A stretch of 64,000 bases of DNA, taken from Streptomyces bicolor. Its GTDB lineage: Bacteria; Actinomycetota; Actinomycetes; Streptomycetales; Streptomycetaceae. Below the pieces are notes generated by a model, which saw only the letters and a program-made list of their open reading frames with translations, had not been told where the DNA came from and made no database searches. Positions 16,637 through 24,827 of the stretch are shown here, piece by piece. Within the stretch, counting starts at the first letter, position 1. The number at the start of each line of letters is the position of its first letter. The stretch is from NCBI RefSeq assembly GCF_000719285.1, contig NZ_JOFS01000005.1, positions 434,001 to 498,000 of the forward strand. The letters run 5' to 3'. The position numbers and the translations under genes were made by a program.

Positions 16637-17500
16637 ATGCCGTTCTTCACCGCCTCCGACGGAACCGAGATCGCCTACCACCTGCGAGGTGAGGGCGAAC
16701 CCCTCGTCGTCCTGCCCGGCGGACCTATGAGGGCCTCCGCCTACCTGGGGGACCTCGGCGGACTCGCCGCCCACCGGCAGCTGGTGTTGCTCGATCTGCG
16801 GGGCACCGGGGACTCGGCCGCACCGGCGGACCCGGCGACGTACCGCTGCGACCACCTGGTGGACGACGTGGAGATGTTGCGGGCCCATATGGGGCGGGCC
16901 CATATGGATGTGCTCGCCCACTCGGCGGGCGGGAGCCTCGCCATGCTCTACGCCGCCCGGTATCCGCAGCAGGTGTCGCGGCTGGCCCTAGTGACCGCGA
17001 CGCCGTGGGCGCTGGGGATGCCCGCCACCGCCGAGGAACGGCTTGCCGCGGCCCGGCTGCGGGAGGGCGAGCCGTGGTTCGCGGAGGCGTTCCCCGCCTA
17101 CGAGGCCTGGCTGGCGGGGACGGGCGATTTCGACCCGGGGTTCGCGCCCTTCTTCTACGGGCGCTGGGACGACGCGGCCAAGGAGCACGACGTGCGCGGC
17201 GACGACGAGTACAACGACGAGGCCGCGGACATCTACGGCTCCGACGGCGCCTACGACCCGCCCACGACCCGCTCCGCGCTCGCCCGGCTCACCGCCCCGG
17301 CCCTGGTCCTCGCGGGCGAACTCGACGGAGGCCCCTGCCCCGCACTCGCCGGCCGCACCGCCGACGTCTTCCCTAACGCCGAGTGCGCCGTGCAGCCGGG
17401 CGCCGGGCACTATCCGTGGCTGGACGACGCGGAGTGGTTCGTACGGCGTGTCGTCGCGTTCCTGGACGGACGGGCGTGGGGGAGTGCCCCCGGCCACTAA
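16637..17500 (+). CDS. Alpha/beta hydrolase, proline-iminopeptidase-like
   Basis: 287-residue alpha/beta hydrolase. Oxyanion region VVLPGGPMRAS (residues about 22-32), nucleophile elbow LAHSAGGSLAM near residue 94, acid-bearing strand ALVLAGELDGGP near 222 and the catalytic His in PGAGHYPWLDD near 255. The PGGP oxyanion segment and the elbow HSxGG are typical of the proline iminopeptidase (S33) group. No signal peptide, so cytoplasmic. ATG 16637 is preferred over ATG 16628 because AGGA sits at a good 8-base distance. The gene shares a divergent region with paaK and its stop overlaps the stop of the convergent ABC ATPase by 4 bases. Confidence 0.85.
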   Translation: MPFFTASDGTEIAYHLRGEGEPLVVLPGGPMRASAYLGDLGGLAAHRQLVLLDLRGTGDSAAPADPATYRCDHLVDDVEMLRAHMGRAHMDVLAHSAGGSLAMLYAARYPQQVSRLALVTATPWALGMPATAEERLAAARLREGEPWFAEAFPAYEAWLAGTGDFDPGFAPFFYGRWDDAAKEHDVRGDDEYNDEAADIYGSDGAYDPPTTRSALARLTAPALVLAGELDGGPCPALAGRTADVFPNAECAVQPGAGHYPWLDDAEWFVRRVVAFLDGRAWGSAPGH

Positions 17501-18543
17501 CGGTGGAGTGTGGCCTCGCCGGTGAGGCCGATGCCCGTCTCCTCCCCGGGCCGCACCGACACCGGGCCCGCGACACGGACGTCGACCGGGGCGTCGACCC
17601 CCTCGACGGCCACGGTCACCTTGGCGTCGTGGCCGTAGAAGCACACATCGGTGACCGTGCCCCGCGCACCGCCCGACTCCGCCTCGGTCAGCCGCAGCTG
17701 TTCCGGCCGCAGTAGCACCGTGCCCGACCCGGAGCCCTCGGACGGGGAGGCGAGGGCCACGGTGCCCAGGGCCGTCGTGGCCGTCCGGCCCGCACGGTCG
17801 ACCGTGCCGGGGAGCAGGACCGCGTCGCCGACGAATCCGGCGACCCAGGGGTCGGCGGGGCGCCGGTAGAGGCCCTGCGGGGTGTCGCACTGGGCGACCC
17901 TGCCCTGCCGTACGACCGCGACCAGGTCGGCGGTCGACAGGGCCTCCTGCTGGTCGTGGGTGACCAGCACCGCCGTGGCTCCGGTCGTGCGCAGGGCGGC
18001 GCGCACATCGGCCCGCACCCCTGCGCGCAGTGCGCTGTCGAGGGCGTTGAACGGCTCGTCCAGCAGCACCAGTTGGGGCCGCGGGGCCAGCGCCCTGGCC
18101 AGGGCGATGCGCTGCTGCTGGCCGCCGGACAGCTCGTGCGGCATCCGGTCGCCGTATCCCGCGAGCCCGACCAGCTCCAGCATCTCCTCCGTACGGCGGC
18201 GGCGCTCGCCCCGGTCCAGGGCGGTCAACCCGAACGCCACGTTGCGGGCCACGCTCAGATGCGGGAAGAGGGCGCCCTCCTGCGGCACGATGCCGATGCG
18301 CCGCCGCTCCGGCGGCAACTGGACACCGGGCCCGGTCAGGGTCCGGCCGCCGACGGTCACCGAGCCGGCGTCGGCGTGCAGGAATCCGGCGACGATGCGC
18401 AGCAACGTCGTCTTGCCGCAGCCGGAGGGCCCGAGCACGGCGGCCAGGGCGCCACCCGGCACGTCGAGGTCCAGCCCGCGCAGCACGGGGGCCTCGGGGC
18501 CGTAGGACTTGGCCAGGTGCTCGATGTGGAGATCGTTCGTCAT
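17497..18543 (-). CDS. Iron(III) ABC transporter ATP-binding protein (FbpC type)
   Basis: 348-residue ABC ATPase. Walker A GPSGCGKTTL (residues about 38-47), Q-loop VPQEGALFPHLSV, signature HELSGGQQQRIALARAL, Walker B QLVLLDEPFNALD, H-loop VTHDQQEA, then a C-terminal TOBE-like regulatory domain (LLRPEQLRLTEAE onward). The FbpC subclass serves periplasmic-binding-protein importers for Fe(III). Third gene of the operon substrate-binding protein, permease, ATPase on the minus strand. ATG at 18543, 22 bases after the permease stop. Confidence 0.93.
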   Translation of the reverse strand: MTNDLHIEHLAKSYGPEAPVLRGLDLDVPGGALAAVLGPSGCGKTTLLRIVAGFLHADAGSVTVGGRTLTGPGVQLPPERRRIGIVPQEGALFPHLSVARNVAFGLTALDRGERRRRTEEMLELVGLAGYGDRMPHELSGGQQQRIALARALAPRPQLVLLDEPFNALDSALRAGVRADVRAALRTTGATAVLVTHDQQEALSTADLVAVVRQGRVAQCDTPQGLYRRPADPWVAGFVGDAVLLPGTVDRAGRTATTALGTVALASPSEGSGSGTVLLRPEQLRLTEAESGGARGTVTDVCFYGHDAKVTVAVEGVDAPVDVRVAGPVSVRPGEETGIGLTGEATLHR

Positions 18544-18565
18544 GGGAGGTGCCTGCCTCGGGAGT

Positions 18566-20221
18566 TCATGTGCGGTGCCTGCCCAGGAGGTACGAGGGGA
18601 CGGCGGCCAGCAGGATCAGTGCGGCGGCGTAAGGGGCGGCCGCGGCGAAGGATCCGGCGCCGGTCTCGGTCCACAGCCGGGTGGCGAGGGTGTCCATGCC
18701 GGTGGGGCGCAACAGCAGAGTCGCGGGAAGTTCCTTCATACAGACCACGAAGGTGAGCGCGGCGCCGGCGGCGACGCCGGGGGCGGCCAGCGGCACGGTC
18801 ACCTCCCGCAGCACCCGCAGCGGCCGCCGGCCGAGCGAGCGGGCGACGTCCTCCAGCACCGGGGGCGCCTGAAGCACGGCGGCCCGGGTGGCGGCCACGG
18901 CGACGGGCAGGAACAGCACGGCGTAGGCGCAGATCAGCAACGGGAGTTGCTGATAGAGCGGGTAGGCGTAGCGGACGGCGAAGAAGACCAGGGCGAGCGC
19001 GACCGTGATGCCGGGCAGCGCGTGACCGGCGTACGCCGCCTGTTCCAACAGCCGGGCACCGCGCCCCCGGTGGCGGGCGGCGATCACACCGACCGGCAGC
19101 GCGAGCAGGGTGGTGAGGGCGGCTCCGGCCGCGGCGACACCCAGCGTGGCCCAGGCGGTCTCGCCGAGCCCGCCGAGGTCCCAGGTGGCGGAAGTGCCGA
19201 CGGCCAGCCAGTAGCCGAGGGTGCCGAGCGGGAAGGCGACCGCGACGGCCGTCACCGCCGCGCACCACACCAGGGCGGGGATCCGCCAGCGCCCGAGCGG
19301 CACCGGTACGACGGGACGCGCGCTGCCCGTACCGGTCCTCGCGTGGCCCGCGCGGCCCCGGGTGCGGCCCTCGGCGGCGACCAGCGCCACCGTCATCACC
19401 ACCAGCACGACGCTCAGCGCGGCGGCCGGGGTGCGGTCGAAGGAGGCACGGTACGAAGTGTGGATGGCCCAGGTGAACGTGTCGTACCGCATCAGCGACA
19501 CCGCGCCGAAGTCGGACAGCACGTACAGCGCCACCAGCAACGCACCGCCGGCCGCGGCCGGACGCAACTGCGGCAGCGTGACCCGCCGGAAGGTGCGCAG
19601 CGGACCGTGCCCGAGGGAACGCGCGGCCTCCTCCTGCGCGGGGTCGATCCCACGCAGCGCCGCGGCGACCGGCAGGTGCACATAGGGAAAGCTGACCAGG
19701 GTCAGGGCCAGGGCCGCCCCGGTGAAGCCGGCGGTCCGCGGTGCCGCGGACAGCCAGGTGAAGGCGGCGACGTAACTGGGCACGGCGAGCGGCAGGGTGG
19801 CCAGTACCGACCAGGCGCGGGCCCCGGGCAGCGCGGTGCGCACGGTCAGCCAGGCCAGCGAGACACCCAGCACCAGGCAGGCCACCACCACGACGACGGC
19901 GAGGCCCAGGCTGCGGCCGACGAGTTGAAGGGTGCGTTCGTCGGCGACGACGTCCCAGGCATAGGCGGGGCCGCGCTCGAGGGCGCGGACCGCGAGATAG
20001 CCCAGGGGCAGCAGCGCGAACAGGGCCGCCACGCACGCGGGGACGATGAGTACCCAGGGGGGTCGGCTTCCCGCTGAGCGCGCGGTGGTTCCGGCGCCGG
20101 GGCGCAGCAGTCCCAGGGTTCTGAGGGTGCGCCGGCGCCCGGCCGCGGCGGACACCGCGGCCGGGTGGCCATCGGGATCCGGGTCGGCCGGGCGCCGTAC
20201 GGACTGGGGGGAGGTGCCCAC
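18566..20221 (-). CDS. Iron(III) ABC transporter permease (FbpB type, fused double domain)
   Basis: 551-residue membrane protein with two binding-protein-dependent transport modules of six helices each. The two EAA loops contact the ATPase: EEAARSLGHGPLRTFRRVTLPQ in the first half and LEDVARSLGRRPLRVLREVTVP in the second (each shown as a single motif region). This duplicated architecture is normal for Fe(III) permeases of the FbpB/SfuB type. About 50 polar residues precede the first helix. The GTG start at 20221 lies 6 bases after the binding-protein stop without a clear Shine-Dalgarno, so expression probably depends on re-initiation. Confidence 0.93.
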   Translation of the reverse strand: MGTSPQSVRRPADPDPDGHPAAVSAAAGRRRTLRTLGLLRPGAGTTARSAGSRPPWVLIVPACVAALFALLPLGYLAVRALERGPAYAWDVVADERTLQLVGRSLGLAVVVVVACLVLGVSLAWLTVRTALPGARAWSVLATLPLAVPSYVAAFTWLSAAPRTAGFTGAALALTLVSFPYVHLPVAAALRGIDPAQEEAARSLGHGPLRTFRRVTLPQLRPAAAGGALLVALYVLSDFGAVSLMRYDTFTWAIHTSYRASFDRTPAAALSVVLVVMTVALVAAEGRTRGRAGHARTGTGSARPVVPVPLGRWRIPALVWCAAVTAVAVAFPLGTLGYWLAVGTSATWDLGGLGETAWATLGVAAAGAALTTLLALPVGVIAARHRGRGARLLEQAAYAGHALPGITVALALVFFAVRYAYPLYQQLPLLICAYAVLFLPVAVAATRAAVLQAPPVLEDVARSLGRRPLRVLREVTVPLAAPGVAAGAALTFVVCMKELPATLLLRPTGMDTLATRLWTETGAGSFAAAAPYAAALILLAAVPSYLLGRHRT

Positions 20222-20227
20222 GTCAGG

Positions 20228-21265
20228 TCAGACCAGTCCGACGTCCTGGAGCATGGCCAGGGTCTCCTGGAGCGACTCCAGCTTCCCGAGGTCGATGTCC
20301 GGGGCCTCCAGCGAGTCGAGCGGAGGCAGGTCCTCCACCGGGCTGGTCACGCCGGCGGACAGCGGGTACTCCTTGGTCTCCTCCGCGAAGTACGTCTGCG
20401 CCTCCTTCGACAGCAGGTAGTCGACCGCCTTCTGGGCGACCGCGCTCTGCCCGCCGTCCTTGAGGATGCCCGCTCCGGCGACGTTGATCAGCGCACCGGG
20501 GTCGCCGCCGGGCAGGAAGTGCAGCTTGGTCCTGACCTTGTCCTCGCCCTTCTCCGCGACCCGCTCGTACCAGTAGTAGTGGTTGACCAGACCGAGGGAG
20601 ACCTCGCCGGACTCGACGGCGTCCAGTGTGGCGAGGTTGTTGCTGTAGGTCTTGCCGTTCTCCTTCAGGCCCTTGAGCCACGTGCGGGTCGCGTCGTCGC
20701 CCTCCAGCACGCGCATGCCGGTGACGAAGGTCTGGAAGGAGGCGTTGGTGGGCGCGAAGCCGACCTTGCCCTTCCACTCCGGCTTCACCACGTCGTGGAC
20801 GCTGTCGGGGGCCTTGCTCACCTTGTCGGGGTTGTACGCGATGACGCGGACGCGTCCGGACAGCCCGACCCAGTCGCCCTCGCCGCCCCGGTAGGCGGCG
20901 TCCACCTTGTCGAGGGAGGCCTGGGGGAGCTTCTCCAGCATGCCCTCCTTGGACAGGGCGCCGAGGGCGCCGGCGTCCTGGGAGAAGAACAGCCCGGCCT
21001 TGGTGCGGTCGCCCTCCTCCAGGATCTGGGCGGCCAGTTCGGCGCTCTCGCCGTAGCGGACGTCGACCTCGGCTCCGATGGCCTTCTCCATCTTGTCCAG
21101 GAGCGGCTTGACGAGCTTCTCGTTGCGGCCGGAGTAGATGACCAGCGCGGCGCCGTCGTCGCCGGCCGAACTGCCCTTGTCCTCGGAGCCACAGGCGGCG
21201 AGGGCGGGGACGAGCAGGCCGAGCGCGGTGAGCGCGGTGAGGAGGCGGGCCGTTGGGCGTCGCAT
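20228..21265 (-). CDS. Iron(III) ABC transporter substrate-binding lipoprotein (FbpA type)
   Basis: 345-residue extracellular solute-binding protein of the bacterial transferrin group. Signal peptide MRRPTARLLTALTALGLLVPALAAC ends in the lipobox LAAC (Cys about residue 25), so it is a membrane-anchored lipoprotein. The mature protein starts the FbpA pattern LVIYSGRNEKLVKPLLDKME and keeps the Tyr pair region NHYYWYERV used for Fe(III) coordination in the family. ATG 21265 has AGGAAGG 6 bases upstream. First gene of the importer operon; its promoter overlaps an iron box, so expression under iron starvation is expected. Confidence 0.93.
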   Translation of the reverse strand: MRRPTARLLTALTALGLLVPALAACGSEDKGSSAGDDGAALVIYSGRNEKLVKPLLDKMEKAIGAEVDVRYGESAELAAQILEEGDRTKAGLFFSQDAGALGALSKEGMLEKLPQASLDKVDAAYRGGEGDWVGLSGRVRVIAYNPDKVSKAPDSVHDVVKPEWKGKVGFAPTNASFQTFVTGMRVLEGDDATRTWLKGLKENGKTYSNNLATLDAVESGEVSLGLVNHYYWYERVAEKGEDKVRTKLHFLPGGDPGALINVAGAGILKDGGQSAVAQKAVDYLLSKEAQTYFAEETKEYPLSAGVTSPVEDLPPLDSLEAPDIDLGKLESLQETLAMLQDVGLV

Positions 21266-21369
21266 GGTGCTGCCTTCCTGCGTGGCTCGCCTCTGCGCCG
21301 CTCGTCGCGTCATCAGAAGGGCGAGCGGCTGAGCGGTGCCGCTGTGGGACCTTGTGAATAAGCTATGAA

Positions 21370-21388
21370 TAAGGTAAAGCTAACCTCA
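21370..21388. promoter_or_regulatory. Iron box (DmdR/IdeR operator) in a divergent promoter
   Basis: The 19-mer TAAGGTAAAGCTAACCTCA matches 15 of 19 positions of the actinobacterial iron box TTAGGTTAGGCTAACCTAA. On the minus strand it lies between TTGACG (21395-21390) and TTATTC (21372-21367), spacing 17, the likely promoter of the Fe(III) importer. On the plus strand TTGTGA (21352-21357) and TAAAGC (21375-21380), also spacing 17, could serve the fusion gene. Binding by iron-loaded DmdR would occlude both. Confidence 0.78.
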
Positions 21389-21423
21389 CCGTCAAGGGAT
21401 CAGTGCTACCAGCGGACGACGCC

Positions 21424-24219
21424 ATGGAAGCGGAAAGGGCGCGCCCCGTGACCATCCCCTCCGGCCCACGCCCGGACATCCGACCGCTTCCGACCCAGCT
21501 CCCACCTCTCAAATCCGCGCGTCCGGGCGCCAACAGACGCGCCAGGGACCTGATCGCCGGCCTGTTCGCCAACCCGCTCGCCGGACGGACCGCCCCCGTC
21601 GACCCCCTCCCTCCCAGGGGCGCCGCACCGCGGACCGTACCGTTCGCCCGCAACCTCGCCGCATTCGGCGACCGGATCGCACTCATCACCGAGGACGGCA
21701 CGCTCACCTACCGCGAACTCGCCGCCCGCGTGGCCGAGACGGCCGACCGCCTCGGCCCCGGCCGCCGCCTGGTACTGCTGGCCGGGGCCAACCGGGTGGA
21801 CGCCCTCGTCGTCTACCTCGCCGCCCTGTCCGCCGGTCATCCGCTCCTGCTGGTCCCCGGCGACAGCGCCAGCACCATCGACTCGCTGACCGCGGCCTAC
21901 GAGCCGGACGTGATCGCCGCGGCGCGCGAAGCCGGGAACGGCACCACGACCTGGGCCCTCGACGAGCGGCACCCCACCTCCGCCCACACCCTCCACCCCG
22001 ACCTCGCCCTGCTGCTGAGCACCTCCGGCTCGACCGGCTCGCCCAAACTGGTCCGGCTCTCGCACGAGAACCTCCAGGCCAACGCCGAGTCCATAGCGAC
22101 GTACATGGACATCCGGGACAGCGACCGGGCGGCCACCACCCTGCCCATGCACTACTGCTACGGCCTGTCGGTCATCAACAGCCATCTGCTGCGCGGCGCC
22201 GGGCTGATCGTCACCGGCCGTTCGGTGGCCGACGCCGGCTTCTGGGAGCTGTTCCGCACCGCGCGGGGCACGGCGCTGGCCGGGGTGCCGTACACCTTCG
22301 ACCTGCTCGACCGCGTCGGTTTCGACCGGATGCGACTGCCGGAGCTGCGCCGCGTCACCCAGGCCGGCGGCCGGCTCGCGCCGGAGCGCGTCGTGCGGTA
22401 CGCCGAGGCGGGACGCCGCGCGGGCTGGGAGCTGTTCGTGATGTACGGGCAGACGGAGGCCACGGCCCGGATGGCCTATCTGCCGCCCCGGCTCGCGGCC
22501 GACCGTCCGCAGGCCGTCGGGGTGCCCATACCCGGCGGCTCCTTCCGGCTCCAGCCGCTGGACGAACCGGACGGGACCGGTGCGGCCGACACCGGCGAAC
22601 TCGTCTACTCGGGGCCCAACGTCATGCTCGGTTACGCCGAGAGCCCGGCGGACCTGGCCCTGGGCCGGACCGTCGAGGAACTGCACACCGGGGACATCGC
22701 CCGGCGCGCGGCGGACGGCCTGTACGAGATCGTCGGGCGGCGCAGCCGGTTCGCGAAGATCCTGGGGCTCCGCATCGACCCGCAGCGGGTGGAGGCGATG
22801 CTGGAGCGGCACGGCCTGCGCGCGTACTGCGCAGGGGACGACGACGCACTGGCCGTCGTGGTCGCGAGCGGCGACGCCACGGACGTGGATGCCGCATGGG
22901 TGCGCCGCCTGGTCGCGCAAGAGTGCGGCCTCCCGGTGCGCGCCGTCCGCGCACGAGTGGTGCCGGACCTTCCCCGCCTCGCCACGGGCAAGCCCGACTA
23001 CGAGGCCGTACGACGGCTGACACGCGCCCTGCAGGAACCGCCCCGTGACGACACCTCAGGGACCCGGACCGGCCGGGCGACGACCGAGGACCTGTGCCGC
23101 CTCTACGCCGAGATCCTCGACCGGCAGGACGTCACGGAGGACAGCAGCTTCGTAGGCCTGGGCGGTGACTCCCTGTCCTACGTCGAGATGTCGCTGCGGC
23201 TCGAAGAGGCCCTGGGCGCACTGCCCGCCGACTGGCACACCACGCCCATCCGCGAGTTGCGGCATCCCGGCCCGCCGTCCCTCCCGCGACCGGCACGCCG
23301 CAGACGCACCCTGGAGACCGGTATCGCCCTGCGGGCCGTCGGGATCGTCCTCGTCGTCAGTGCGCACATACCCGTCTTCCTGGTCCAGGGCGGCGCGCAC
23401 GTCCTGCTCGGCGTCGCGGGATTCAACTTCGCACGCTTCCACCTCACCGACGCCGGGCGCCGTCGGCGCGTGCGCAACCTCGGGCGCAGCATCCTGCGCA
23501 TCGCCGTGCCGAGCATGGTGTGGCTGGCCTTCGCACTGGCACTGACCCGTGAGTACGACCTCGCCAACGTGCTGCTGGCCAACAGCCTCTTCCCCCAGGA
23601 CAATTCGGACCCTGAGTGGCGGTACTGGTTCGTGGAGGCGCTGGTCCACATCCTCATCGTGCTGACCGCGCTCCTCGCCCTTCCGCTGCTGGACCGGGCC
23701 GAGCGGCGCAGCCCGTTCGGTTTCGCGCTGGGCCTGCTCGGGCTGGGGCTGGTCGGCCGGTACGACCCACTGGGGCTGGCCCATGTCCGGTTCCACCTCA
23801 GCCCCACCGTGGTGTTCTTCCTGTTCGCCCTGGGCTGGGCGGCGGCGCGGGCGCGTACGGTGCCCCAGCGGCTGCTGCTGACCGTGGTGCTGTCGGCCAC
23901 CGTGCCTGGGCTGTTCCCCGGGGGCCAGCCGCTGCGCACGTCGCTCGTCGTGGCGGGCCTGGCGCTGCTGGTCTGGGTGCCGGTGCTGCCGAGCCTCGAC
24001 CTGGTCAACCGGGTTGCGGGGGTGCTGGCGGGCAGTTCGCTGTACATCTACCTGACCCATTTCCACGTCTACCCGTACATCCGCGACCACTCGCCGACGC
24101 TCGCGCTCCTCGCGTCGCTGGTCGCCGGCGTGGCATACGGCTCGGTGTCCACACGCCTGATGCGGCGCGTGCCCGAGTGGCTCACGAGAGGCCGCCCGGT
24201 CCCGGCACCGGGGCAGTGA
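21424..24219 (+). CDS. Adenylation / carrier protein / membrane acyltransferase-3 fusion protein
   Basis: 931-residue three-part protein. Part 1 (residues about 70-530) is a complete ANL adenylation domain: STSGSTGSPKLVRLSH near 199, MYGQTEAT near 340, HTGDIA near 421, RRSRFAKILGLRID near 440 and the catalytic Lys in LATGKPDY near 521. Part 2 (about 545-615) is a phosphopantetheine carrier domain with LGGDSLSYVEM, Ser about 582. Part 3 (about 632-920) has around ten hydrophobic segments starting RAVGIVLVVSAHIPVFLV, the pattern of acyltransferase-3 (OafA/NolL) membrane proteins. It should activate an acid, load it on its own carrier and pass it to an acceptor at or across the membrane, comparable in logic to the separate DltA/DltC/DltB proteins. 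ATG 21424 is chosen; GTG 21448 has a better Shine-Dalgarno (GGAAAGG). Substrate and acceptor are unknown. The iron box upstream suggests iron control. Confidence 0.85.
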   Translation: MEAERARPVTIPSGPRPDIRPLPTQLPPLKSARPGANRRARDLIAGLFANPLAGRTAPVDPLPPRGAAPRTVPFARNLAAFGDRIALITEDGTLTYRELAARVAETADRLGPGRRLVLLAGANRVDALVVYLAALSAGHPLLLVPGDSASTIDSLTAAYEPDVIAAAREAGNGTTTWALDERHPTSAHTLHPDLALLLSTSGSTGSPKLVRLSHENLQANAESIATYMDIRDSDRAATTLPMHYCYGLSVINSHLLRGAGLIVTGRSVADAGFWELFRTARGTALAGVPYTFDLLDRVGFDRMRLPELRRVTQAGGRLAPERVVRYAEAGRRAGWELFVMYGQTEATARMAYLPPRLAADRPQAVGVPIPGGSFRLQPLDEPDGTGAADTGELVYSGPNVMLGYAESPADLALGRTVEELHTGDIARRAADGLYEIVGRRSRFAKILGLRIDPQRVEAMLERHGLRAYCAGDDDALAVVVASGDATDVDAAWVRRLVAQECGLPVRAVRARVVPDLPRLATGKPDYEAVRRLTRALQEPPRDDTSGTRTGRATTEDLCRLYAEILDRQDVTEDSSFVGLGGDSLSYVEMSLRLEEALGALPADWHTTPIRELRHPGPPSLPRPARRRRTLETGIALRAVGIVLVVSAHIPVFLVQGGAHVLLGVAGFNFARFHLTDAGRRRRVRNLGRSILRIAVPSMVWLAFALALTREYDLANVLLANSLFPQDNSDPEWRYWFVEALVHILIVLTALLALPLLDRAERRSPFGFALGLLGLGLVGRYDPLGLAHVRFHLSPTVVFFLFALGWAAARARTVPQRLLLTVVLSATVPGLFPGGQPLRTSLVVAGLALLVWVPVLPSLDLVNRVAGVLAGSSLYIYLTHFHVYPYIRDHSPTLALLASLVAGVAYGSVSTRLMRRVPEWLTRGRPVPAPGQ

Positions 24220-24255
24220 ACCCGGATCAACCCCGTGCCCGCGAACAGGCCACAT

Positions 24256-24274
24256 CCGCCAGGGGTTCTGGCGG
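24256..24274 (+). terminator. Hairpin behind the fusion gene
   Basis: A perfect 7-bp stem CCGCCAG / CTGGCGG with loop GGGTT, 37 bases after the fusion gene stop. It probably terminates that transcript before the antiporter operon. A TAGGGT element just downstream (24279-24284) may be the -10 of that operon. Confidence 0.5.
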
Positions 24275-24335
24275 TCGTTAGGGTTGCGGCAAAAGAAGGC
24301 TGCAACAGACACCTGAACGAGACAGGGGGGACACC

Positions 24336-24821
24336 GTGGGCACACCACGCCTGAGCAGCACGCCCTTGCCCGGCATCGGGGTTCGCTACGACCTCACCAC
24401 GCGCGAGCAGCGCCGCCTGTCGGTGGTCGCCCACCGGGACGGCTCACGGACGCTGAGCGCCTACCGCGAGGACGATCCGGACGCGTGCGCGCTGTCGGTG
24501 CGGCTGACCTCCGGCGAGGCGGCCACCCTGATCGACGCGCTGATGCCGGCGCACCACAGTCCCAACCTGCTGTCCACGACCGAACTGGGCCTCGTCGCCG
24601 AACGGATCGAGCTGTCCGCCACTTCCCACTGGAACGGACGGGTGCTGGGCGAGACCCGGATGCGGACCGAGACCGGTGTGTCCATCGTGGCCGTGCTGCG
24701 CCGGGCCGAGGCCATCCCCTCCCCGTCGCCGGACTTCCGGCTGGCCGGCGGCGACACCCTGATCGTGATCGGCACGCGCGAAGGCGTGGAGTCGGCCGCC
24801 GAGATACTCGGGCGGGAGTGA
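24336..24821 (+). CDS. Cation:proton antiporter regulatory subunit (KhtT-like, TrkA-C domain)
   Basis: 161-residue soluble protein. The N-terminal half carries a KhtT-type segment (LPGIGVRYDL, then QRRLSVVAHRDGSRTL); the C-terminal half is a TrkA-C/RCK-C domain (GVSIVAVLRRAEAIPSPSPDFRLAGGDTLIVIGT). In Bacillus, KhtT gates the KhtU potassium/proton antiporter, responding to nucleotides and pH. GTG 24336 has GGGGGG 6 bases upstream. It is 6 bases from the antiporter gene, a standard KhtTU pair. Confidence 0.85.
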   Translation: MGTPRLSSTPLPGIGVRYDLTTREQRRLSVVAHRDGSRTLSAYREDDPDACALSVRLTSGEAATLIDALMPAHHSPNLLSTTELGLVAERIELSATSHWNGRVLGETRMRTETGVSIVAVLRRAEAIPSPSPDFRLAGGDTLIVIGTREGVESAAEILGRE

Positions 24822-24827
24822 ACCGCG

